From: Melieria omissa
Lineage: Eukaryota; Arthropoda; Insecta; Diptera; Ulidiidae
Reading direction: 5' to 3'
Length of the DNA stretch: 64,000 nt
NCBI GenBank assembly: GCA_963971225.1
Contig: OZ020269.1
Location: 82,002,450 to 82,066,449 of the forward strand
Shown here: positions 37,601 to 64,000 of the stretch, in pieces
Numbering within the stretch: the first letter of the stretch is position 1
How the letters are laid out: each line of letters starts with the position of its first letter
The notes under the pieces: model-generated
Told to the model about the DNA's origin: nothing
Database searches by the model: none
What the model saw: only the letters and a program-made list of their open reading frames with translations
Made by a program: the position numbers and the translations under genes

Positions 37601-40292
37601 TAGTTGGAGCTGTAACAAAATCTAACATATTAAATTTCATTACGTTGTTTCATATCCAGTGGCTGACCGTAAGCTGGTTTTGGTTTTCCAAAAAATTCGT
37701 TTATTGGCGATATCGTATACCATCGATATTAATAAATCGGTCGAACTGTGCTAATCGCTCACACAACATTACGCAAAGAAACAGACATGGCTAGATAGAT
37801 TCTTATTGATATATAAAAATTATATTAATTAGGAATAGACTTCGGCAGACCTAAATCTAGAATCAGATGTAGAAAATTGAGCGTAGCAGCGCTTGGTTGA
37901 CATTGGGATAATCAGACCACTACCTGAACATAATCTCCCCCTTTCCATTAGGCAGTGAAATCAAGAAGTTTCTTGGTTTCTGTGGGAGTTACCTATTGAC
38001 TGCGCATGGAAGACAAAGAGTCAACTGTGCATTTAATGCACGATTTTTCGAATTCGGAGCTCAAGAACCTCTCGCTTAGAAAAAAGCTGGGAAATTCGAC
38101 AAATTGCTTCACAGCTGCTCAGAAGTTGCTGTTAGACGGTTGAAATCTATGACTGACACCCACTAGTTTTTCCTACTGAACATTTCTTTCAAACATATTT
38201 GTATCTTATTTCCAACCGTTAATGGTGCTTCCATACAAAATGATTGTTTTATGGAAAATAGGCTCAAACTGCTCCTAGGTTGGCCCCCGATGTGTCAAAT
38301 GTAAGGTGGACACTAATTTATTTTCTCTTTCGAATGTTTTTTCGAAACATACCTATCCGCTATCTCCAAGTCTTAAGGGGGATGCCATACAAAACTGGCC
38401 ATATTCCATGGAATTGGCTCCCAACTTGTAAATGTAGTAGCTACGTAAGCAACATCGTATCTCGGCAACTGCCCAACAGACTTGAATGATTTATACAGCG
38501 ATCGGCAACATTTTTGAGTACAAAAAATACAAAATTCGTTAAGACTCAGAAATTTATTACCATCGATCATCTTTCATACAATCGAAGTTATTCAGATATT
38601 TATGTCTACCAGTCTCGGTCTGCACTCCTGGAGAAATTGCAGTGATTTGCCTTTGCAGCCCAATTTGAGGAATAAACCCCATGATTGAAGCCACCCTGTA
38701 TTTAAAAACTGTATAAAAAGTTAAACCCTACTGAATCAGTTGCACTTTTCAAATCAACTCTATAAAGTAGAGTTTTGGATACAATGGAAGGCAGATATTC
38801 GAATGCTTTCAGCACAGTAGTTTGATTTGATTCGGAGAATTTTCAATCGATGGTTTGATGTAATTCCAATGTGTGCGTTTCGGTTTATTGAAATGAAGAT
38901 AAGCAAAAATGCTGGCATATAAATATTGTTTTTTCAAAATTGTTGAGATACTTCAATCGCAATTTATGTGTTTACATCAACTCGTGCACAGTGCCGTCTT
39001 TTCTGGGAGGCTGCCTTCAATATAGGGCCGACTATAGCTTTTGAAGGGCGTAAAGAAAGTTATTTTTTTCACACTTTACAATTGTTTAACATTTTGAATT
39101 CTAAAGCCTGAAAAAACTGGACTTTGAGGTCAATTTAAGATATATTAAAATTCTGAACTGTGCGGTAAGATGAGAGGATGCGCCCCTTAAATTGGCTGAG
39201 TTTGCGAACAACCCTGTTTTTAATTATACAATGATGTGTATTATTTTTGGTTTACTTAATTGATATTTTCAATATTTTTTATTTTTATTTTAATACATTT
39301 TTTATTTTTTTAATGTTGGGAATTTGAAGCAACGGCCGCTCGAAATGTGCTGGAACGCAATTTCACGCGATCAGTGTGGCCTCAGTGGCGATGAGTGGAG
39401 TCTGGTGATTTCGTCTGTCAGTGCGTGTGAAAAGCAACAATTAATGGGGAACCCAGCAAAACGATGAGCAAAATGAAAAATGAAATAACTTGTGGATAAA
39501 TAAAAACATTATTGTATTTATAAAAGTGTTAACTATGTGTTGGCTTTAGCAAAGAGATTTGTTGGCGTAGAAATTGTTGTAATTTGCTAAAGTTTGGTTG
39601 AGTAGAATCTAGAACCTTAACTGAGGTCGCATTGTAAAAAGTAGTGACGAATTAATATTTGAATAAGGTCGAAGTTAGTTTATGTGCGTATCTTAAAGGT
39701 GAATGAAAATAAATAATTGCGGATTACAAATCGTTCACTTCTCGATTCACTTTTTTGCAGCTGTGAAACTAGCTTCTGAAATCCAAACAGTTGGCACATC
39801 CAAGAATCGATGTGCCACTTGCAACGCGATTTCATGGCAGCGCAGGTTCAAACTGAACTGCAACAGAACTGAAAATGACACTAAAAAATCAGAAGCCACA
39901 TAAACAGCCATTATAAACAAATCACAAACTGCAGCAACACAAAAAATTGCGAAACAGCCATGAGATCAAGTTCCGTTGGCCGACTAATCTGCTCGTCGCC
40001 TGTGTGTGTGTGGTGTGGATTTGAGAAAGCAAAAATTCCTGCAACTACAACAAAAACCAGCAACTGCACTTTCGAACCGAATGTGTGGCAGGCGTAGAAT
40101 TTCGCCTCACACATCAGGCCACAATTTTAACAACAAACTACAAGAACAGCAGCAGACACAATGCCGAACTGCAGCCAAAATGAAAACGAAAATAAAATAA
40201 AACAAAACAAAATAATTCCTTTTTTCAATATAGAATTTTTTTATCAATGTGTTTATTTCCTCTAACGTGACAGTTGGAAATTTTCTTTTCAG
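34639..40292 (+). other. proposed leader intron of trpl, gene-free
   Basis: The stretch runs from a GTGAGT donor to a TTTTCTTTTCAG acceptor, 5654 bases. No exon-like block with matching signals is seen inside. Bases 39330-39450 form a GC-richer patch with TCAGTG initiator-like words, and TATAAAC lies at about 39911; either could be an alternative, closer promoter. Bases 36700-37090 are open on both strands but low complexity. Confidence 0.35.
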
Positions 40293-40449
40293 AAAAATAA
40301 ACAAAACAGTGTAGAAGTCAGCAAATGATCAAAAACAATTATAAAAAAGGAAAAATAAACAAAAATTTAAAGTAATAACAAAAACAATACAAATATTCAT
40401 TAACAAAGGCACTGCGATTTGTGTTTTGCCGCGCCACATCATAACCGAA
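40293..40449 (+). other. trpl: 5' leader part of the trpl start exon
   Basis: A strong acceptor (TTTTCTTTTCAG) ends at 40292, and A-rich, CAA-rich leader text follows up to the start codon at 40450. One upstream ORF of 16 residues starts at 40325 and ends at 40375. If trpl instead uses a local promoter, the leader would begin further upstream. This part of the model rests on splice-signal quality only. Confidence 0.45.
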
Positions 40450-57637
<17,188 letters not shown>

Positions 57638-57880
57638 ACGTGCTCAGAGTCAGTGGCATTTGACTTGCCACAATTTTATTATACTAATTTTGCAGAAGTG
57701 TCCTTAATTGTATACATACATATTTATATCATGCAATACTTACTTACTTACTTACACACACGCGCGCTCGTGTCTGCTGTCAACGATGTGCCTTGATGTA
57801 AAAGTGGTTAGGCGATGCGACGCGTGTCTCGTGTTCTCGTGTTTAGGACATTTGAATAAAGTCAATTATTATACAAAAAC
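57638..57880 (+). other. trpl: trpl 3' untranslated region
   Basis: AT-rich trailer from the TAA to just beyond the poly(A) signal, with a CTTACTTACTTACTTAC microsatellite near 57740. Its extent is inferred from the signal position. Confidence 0.6.
57855..57860 (+). terminator. trpl: poly(A) signal AATAAA of trpl
   Basis: This is the first canonical AATAAA after the stop codon, 217 bases downstream; cleavage would be expected 15-30 bases later, near 57880. Confidence 0.65.
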
Positions 57881-58440
57881 CTTAACCGAATGTGGTTTCA
57901 TGTTTTAAATGCATTGAAGTGATTTCATAAAATTTTTATTTTAAATTAGCGAAAAGTCAAATTAAATTCAATACAATTAAAAAGGTTATGGTTAGGATTG
58001 AAGTTGAAGTTGAACGTTTGGTCTGGCAGTTAGAAAAAAAGGTGATAATTTTTTATGTAAGACATATGCATGGAAAAAGGAAGAGGATTTATTTTCAAAA
58101 GGTCACATATAAAAATACTTATACATATATCGAAGTATGTATAAAACTATCAACTATCAAATTTAGGAGAAATGGTGTGGCAGAGCCAATAAGGGATAAT
58201 TTTGTTGCATAGTAAATTTTATAATCTATTATTCTTTTTTCTGCGCCTATACAGGCATAGGTTTTTTTACAATTAAGTTGTGGAGAAATTATGTACGTAG
58301 AGAAAAAGTTAGCTGATTTTGGCTAAACAATTACCACGAACTTTCTTAGAGAATGTATGTAGTGATGACAGTGAATTAGAATGAATAGTTTTGTTTTTTA
58401 TGGACGAACTGGATAGTGTAACTATTTACTACTAAAAAAT
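57881..58440. other. spacer after trpl
   Basis: AT-rich. A 74-codon frame at 57988-58212 has no recognised features. Confidence 0.45.
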
Positions 58441-58445
58441 ATTGT

Positions 58446-59100
58446 TTAAATTAAAAAAGCAAGAATAGATTTTACTAAAAGCTGGCAAGCACGAGTAATG
58501 ACTAAAAACTGGCCCAGGTAATGCAACCTGCTTCGACAAGCCGCATTACAGTGCGATATGATGTGTTCGGGAGTTTCCTCTGCTGTTTTGCAGAGTCTAC
58601 AGACCCTTACCTGTTCCATCCCGATTGTATACATGTGTTTCCTCAATCTGCAGTGCCCAGTTAGAAGACCTGTGACCTGTCTAAGCTGGTTTCTACTTAG
58701 TTTGAGGCATTCTCCACTCCATTTTGGGTTGTAATCTTTGATGAAGAATTTCGAAACCGGAAGCGCTAGCCCAGTGTTCTGTGCTTCTGGTCCTTTCCTC
58801 AAGTCTCAGTTATGGCACTTTTGCTCCGCCCGATGAAGGGTTCAGGACCAGGGGGGCGTGACTGCCGCGGTTCTAGCGAGACTGTCCGCTTCATCGTTTC
58901 CTTCGATACCTCTGTGTCCTGGAACCCAGAGGATCTTCACCTGGTTACATCTGCCAAGTGCATTTAAAGCCTCAATGCATTCCAGCACTAATCCTGAGGT
59001 GATCTCATATGAGATTAGTGCTTTGATGGCTGCTTGGCTGTCGGAGCAGATGTGCCTAAGAAGTGTGCACACGACATTTGAAGTCGCCACGCCTCTTTGT
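58446..59100 (-). mobile_element. LINE 3' fragment: RNase H plus zinc knuckle
   Basis: On the minus strand 59090-58842 encodes an RNase HI C-terminal part: HICSDSQAAIKAL, then LNALGRCNQVKILWVPGHRG and IEGNDEADSLA, with the conserved D of SDSQ and the H/D of WVPGH and NDEAD. A frameshift follows. At 58802-58446 it continues with LRQVTGLLTGHCRLRKHMY and CRLCKTAEETPEHIISHC, the knuckle typical of I/LOA/R1-type LINEs. It is 5'-truncated near 59100 and inactive. It is better preserved than the other LINE pieces in the window. Confidence 0.82.
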
Positions 59101-59371
59101 TAGAGTTCCAGAGCTAGTTTACTTTTTTTTAAATTTTAGCTTAAAACGGGTTAAATACGTTTTGTATCAATATTTTTTAATTCCAGAAAAGTTATTTAAT
59201 ATTTATGGAAAAATACAAAATTATCACTTTTTGACTTAATTTAACCCTTTTTAAGAAGAAACAGGGTTTTGATCAAATGCGCCCAATTCGTAGACTTCAA
59301 TTAGAACACAAACTTTCTCTGATATCGCTGCAAATGATTGAAAATTATTTTGGGGATAAAAGTAACATTTT
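59101..59371. other. short AT-rich spacer
   Basis: No feature is recognised. GGGTTAAA/TTAACCC-like words (59146, 59243) resemble the tips of the element that follows and may be related debris. Confidence 0.35.
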
Positions 59372-59375
59372 TTAA

Positions 59376-60154
59376 CCCATCTTCGGCCGCTACCAGAAAT
59401 AACCAATATTTTGTTAATTCCTTTTAAGGACTTACATTTAGGACCTTTACAAGAATATTTGTGGATTTTTTTGTGTATTTTTTTTTACACAAAAATATTT
59501 TATAAATATATAAAAATTGAATTTCAATTAAAAGCAAATATATGTATATGTGAATAAATTGAGCTCCCACGGGTTCCAGGATATTCAAGGATAAAAATTT
59601 AATTGAGGTCCTTCATATCCGTTTTCATAAAATTTTTCCAAAAAGGATATTGTGTCATCGACTTCATATACTTAGTTTTCATTTGACGTACAAATTATTA
59701 CTTTCTGACATTTGAGTCAAGAGATATGATGTTTTAAATGTTTCGGGAAGGGGTATTAAGCCGCCATCTTTAAACTGCATTTAAAAAAAAACTCGAACAT
59801 TCCGGGAAAAATCCCTTGGCACTTTTTTATCTACTGAGGTCCTCTATCGAATGAGATGGGTTTGACCTTGTCCCTCGAAATTTTTTTTGAATTTGTTGCA
59901 CTGTGTAATAAATCAATAATTTGAAAAGGTTATATATTTTTCAGAATATTCAAAATATGACTAAAAACGCTGTTTTTTCGTGCCTTCGCCAACATATCTA
60001 AATTTATCTTTAAAAAAAAAATTATTATTTCGAGGGATTACCAAAAGACCAAAGCTATTTTATGCATCGAAAGTTCAAAGATATAATGGCTAAGTGCAGA
60101 GCTACTCTCCTTCAAAGTGGCTGGTCGAAAAATCGACCAGCAGCCGAAAATGGG
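59376..60154. mobile_element. piggyBac-like non-autonomous element (TTAA target)
   Basis: TTAA flanks both ends (59372-59375 and 60155-60158). The tips are CCCATCTTCGGCCGCT on the left and CCCATTTTCGGCTGCT on the right (minus strand), 16 bases with two mismatches. TTAA-CCC...GGG-TTAA is the signature of piggyBac-type insertions. The 779-base interior has no transposase frame. Near its right end is a 9-bp stem hairpin, GCTGGTCGA-AAAA-TCGACCAGC, at about 60119-60140. Confidence 0.58.
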
Positions 60155-60158
60155 TTAA

Positions 60159-63100
60159 TTTGCCTTCAATCAAATCAATCACTATTCACTTGCAAATATT
60201 AATTTGTTGGTGCCTACTTAAATTAAAGTCATAAATCATTCGTAGCTTTTGCTATAAGATGACAAATAGATGAAGTAACTCTTTAACTCTTTAAGTAACA
60301 GCCAACTTTGGGGTCGAAAGGGTTAATGCCGTCTTATATCGAATTGTGTGTTTAACACAATTTTCTATTGTGGCAAACATTGGGTTAATGTCACATTAAT
60401 TTGCTGTTGCAAATCTTTGTTAGTGACAGACCAGGAAGTCCATAAATACGGATTGTCTGACAATATTAATCGATATATTGCAATGTTTTCTACACACGGA
60501 GAATACACATGTGCACGCTTGTGTACACACACAAATAGGCAAATGTATGTATGCTCCAAATACCACTTTACACTAAACTCGGAGATTTGGGAAGGAGAAA
60601 CCCAAAGATATGTACGAATCTCATACTGAACGTATCAATACTACGTGATTATGGTGTTATGCTATGTGTGTGTGCGTGTATGTGTTAGTGTGGCTGTAAA
60701 GTGAATATCAAATAAAAGCAAGCAATTCGCTTCTGCAAAATCATCGAAACACAGCTGTGCATTAAGCTCGATTGCAATGAATTTGTTAGCAACAATCATA
60801 GCAGCACTGTGGCAACGACGTGAGCGCAACAACAATGGCGTCGCAACAAAAGCCAGCAAAACAAATTAGGCTGAATTGAAATTCAATCGGAAGACATTAT
60901 GCTGTCGCACTGGTACGTGTGTATGTATTTGCCTGTCTGTATGTGTGTTTGGTGGTACGGTGGTATCTAAGGCCCGTTGTGTTATGTATGTCGATATGTT
61001 TATAGCAAAATTCGTACGGAACCAAAAATTTGTAGCGTGTATGGTTTTGCATTTGTGTAGCTGTGTGGGTGCGCGTGTGTCTGTAATAGAGACAGAGACG
61101 AGTTCCGGCACCCATAGTGCTAACAAATTTAAAGCAATTTCTAATATTTCTTACACATTTCCGCCAGATTGCATAGAGCCAGGTGTGAGTCATCGAATTA
61201 TTGGTTTGGTGTTTGAAAATAGATTTATGCAATAAATTAATTTGGTTAGTTTTATTGTCCAGAAAAACAGAACTGCAGCAAGCGAAGGAACCTCTTGTGT
61301 ACATAACAAGTGGATGTATATGAAAATATTTTTTTTGAAACATTCCAATGACAGTCACCGGGTTATACATCGGGATGGGTGACATGGTGGTGTTGGTGCA
61401 GTTTCTCACACACAAATAAGTAAACAAATAATAGAAAACTCATGTCTACCAAATTTAGGGAAAATGTAGAAACAGAGTGTTTGTGGAGTGATAAGGAATG
61501 TCTATCGTTACAAATGCGAATAACGGGATCAAAGTACCATGAGTTTTCTTATCGTAATTAACTTTCGAATTCATATTACAGTAACTTTAATGTTTATTTT
61601 AAAATTATGTATTTTGATTCCTTTACTTATGAGCTGAACACGTTAAGACTTAACCTGTTAAGATCCGATACCAGTTTCCTCGTATGATTTGGATTTGAGT
61701 ATAGTAAAGCCCACAAAAGTTATAGCAAATATAGACAATTTGGACTTGTTATTTGAAAGATTTTTCAAAGCCAAACAACTTTCGAAACAAATATCGAAAA
61801 ACACAAAGTCAATACAATACAAATACAAAATACAAATAAAAAAATGTTCAGTAAGACCCTTTCGGAGTTAAACAATGTTACCGATTTTGTTTGGTTTGTT
61901 GTTAAATAGTTTAAGTAACTTGTAGTTTGTAATTATTAATATTTCCTATAAGGACATTTGTTCATTGGCTAAATAAATAAATAAATTCAGTAATTTACAA
62001 TGTATTTATAACTTATAAAATACAGCTTTTCCTTTACTACAAGGAAAAGACACATATAAAGTAAAATATTTTCAATTCTAATTTTGGGTTTTGGAATGCG
62101 AAAGAAGAAGAATTTTTTTAAATGAAATTACACATCATTACTTTCTGGATCATGGGTCACTTAAGTTTATCAGATGATTTTTTCATAAATTAATTTAGAG
62201 TAAAAACAGGTTTCTTGATAATTTTTCTAAAAAAGTTCGTTAAAGAAAAATGACTTTCATTCCACACAAATATTTTTGTTAATGCAGATTGGACCTCGAA
62301 TGTCTTTGTAGATTCATTTGTTGCAATTCCAAGGTTAAGAAAAACGTCTACCTACATCAAGATTCAATGTGAATTGAAAAACGTTACTAAGAATTTTGAA
62401 ATGTACGCACAACGAATGAGTAGTTTTGAACTTTAATGCGTAAAGCCAAAGCTCCAACACCACAAATGTCTCATTTGATATTTTTCATGTAAATGAATGT
62501 ACAAGCAATTACAACAACAAAAAGGCATTCAAATTCTTTCAATGTGCGCCCCTCTGCGAATCGATCAACCATGCCACACTGCTTGCAATCAGTGAATAAT
62601 GTTTTCATGTTTTTGTTTTCGAAGGCAAATATTCGAACGACGCACTCAAGTGAACTCAAGTTTGCAAATGCCAATGCCAAACATGAAATTCAATATTTTT
62701 CCTTAAAAAATTATATCGACCCATAGGCGTTCACGAGTATGCGCCTAAAAGGTATTTGCATGTATGGGTGTAGAAAATTTTTTAGAAGCAGCGAGCCAAA
62801 ATTTTTGTCTTCACGTAGATTCATTAAATTCGAGCCAGTGCCGCAAAACATTTTCAACTATCGAACCGCTCGTTGCGCTGGAGTCAGGCGTCGGGCCAAG
62901 AGTGGCTCCACTCCACACACGACTCAGACACGCGTTTGACAATATTTTCATAATTTTGTTGTAGTTTGGTTTATAGTGGATGCTGTTGTTGTTGTTGTTT
63001 TGTGGCTGATGTTTTTCACAACCTCGACAAACGCAACTGAACGCTGGGCACTGCCAGCCAAATCACAATGGCGGGAGGAGTGTGGGGGGCGGGCAATGCG

Positions 63101-64000
63101 GTAATTTTAAAATTCAATATGTCGCTGTTGGTGTTGCTGTTGCTGCGACCCTGTTGACCTCTGACTGCACGGCCGGACGAGCGCCGACACAATTGATTTG
63201 TACGTATGAAAATGGCCATCGGTCGTCCTGGCGATGCCCGGGTCCCATCTCGGCTCGTTTGGTGTCTGTGCGTTTGCTGTCTGCAGCGGTGATTCTCATT
63301 AAACATGTTTTTTTTTTACAAATTTCCAGCACGTTGATTGCATGCGAAATGGGAATATTTACGAGTACGTTATGGTCATGACTGATATATGATATGGGCT
63401 GCAGTTACGAAGACACACACACACACACAAATATAAAAGTACTTGATGTGCTCTCAAGTGTGTTCGGGGTGGTTGTGTGACGATTTGGCTTCCGAATATT
63501 TGCCTTTAATAGTTGATGGCATTTAGCGAAGCATACTTGTAGGCGTGCTGGCAGTTAAGTGTGCGCGCATGTGTTTTTGTGTCTGTGGGCATGTGTGACG
63601 TTTTTGCAAATTCATTGCGACATAAATATGCTTTTAGGCAATTATTAGGGAATTTTTATTGGACGCCTTGTCGGTGCGAGTGTTTTAGAAAACATTGGCA
63701 AAAATTTTAACAGGACCAAAGAGCAAAATTCCACTGTGATGCCGACAGTGTACAATGAAATATGATCGATAGTTGCAAACAATATTTTTCGTTTGGAACA
63801 TTTCCTTATGTCACAAAAGGTTCGCAAGACCGGCGCAATAATTCAATGTTCTTGATTGTTTTTCTGTCATAACAGCGTTTTGTGGTTTAATATTTGCAAT
63901 CATTTATTAAAAATAATGCAAAAATTCTGCCTATCTTTCTGCATCGATGGAATTGTGTAATGATTTAGTTTGAGGTATGTTTATCTTTCTATCTTTCTGC
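60159..64000. other. gene-free right flank
   Basis: No gene is recognised. The stretch contains GT/AC microsatellites (60660-60690, 63413-63430). Overlapping frames at 60866-61427 come from GTGTGT-rich DNA. Bases 62750-63310 are GC-richer with several open frames, none protein-like. The last bases carry TCTATCTTTCTGC-type low complexity. A promoter or leader of a gene beyond the window is possible but not shown. Confidence 0.4.

Noticed and set aside
60866..61427. Overlapping frames of 86-176 codons on both strands
   Set aside because: Driven by GTGTGT/ACACAC-rich DNA; no protein-like signature.

Overview
The window looks like nuclear DNA of a higher fly (Diptera, Schizophora; a tephritid fruit fly is my best guess, but no species marker is visible). 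The reasons are one intron-rich gene whose protein reads almost as a Drosophila orthologue, AT-rich spacers with fly-type microsatellites, and decayed transposons of families common in flies (RNase H-bearing LINEs, RTE-like, mariner, pogo-like, piggyBac-like, tRNA-derived SINEs).

The only gene I can name with confidence is trpl (transient receptor potential-like), on the + strand. I assembled it by hand from 14 coding exons between 40450 and 57637. All introns are GT-AG, every phase is compatible, and the model gives 3642 coding bases, or 1213 residues. TRPL is a light-activated, Ca2+-permeable TRPC-class channel of the photoreceptor rhabdomere. The model has an N-terminal ankyrin region, a pre-S1 hydrophobic stretch, S1-S6, a pore loop, the EWKFAR TRP box, two regions corresponding to the known calmodulin-binding sites, and a long Pro/Ala/Ser-rich tail. 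The first coding exon is only 10 codons (40450-40479) and was recognised from its similarity to the fly TRPL N terminus. A poly(A) signal lies at 57855-57860.

About 6 kb upstream, 34038-34075 holds an exact photoreceptor core-promoter element (TAATTAAATTA, the RCSI/P3 consensus) 20 bp before a TATAAAA box. It is followed by a stretch that ends in a consensus splice donor at 34638/34639. I propose this as the eye promoter and leader exon of trpl, joined to a leader acceptor at 40292. This is inference and needs RNA evidence. The proposed leader has several upstream ORFs, and its last ORF could alternatively splice in phase to coding exon 2 and give a second N terminus.

Layout: 1-34000 is gene-poor DNA with LINE fragments (4250-4790, 23350-24345), an RTE-like relic (6510-7180), a SINE (18109-18584), a pogo-like element with a surviving zinc-finger remnant (27303-28287), a mariner relic (29740-30610), and several GC-richer blocks that could be leader exons or unrecognised exons. 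34038-57880 is the proposed trpl transcription unit. Its introns contain a 400-bp AAAAT-type repeat, a perfect 134-bp TAGAC array and a SINE with a 12-bp target duplication. 58446-59100 is another LINE end, 59376-60154 is a TTAA-flanked piggyBac-like non-autonomous element, and 60160-64000 shows no gene.
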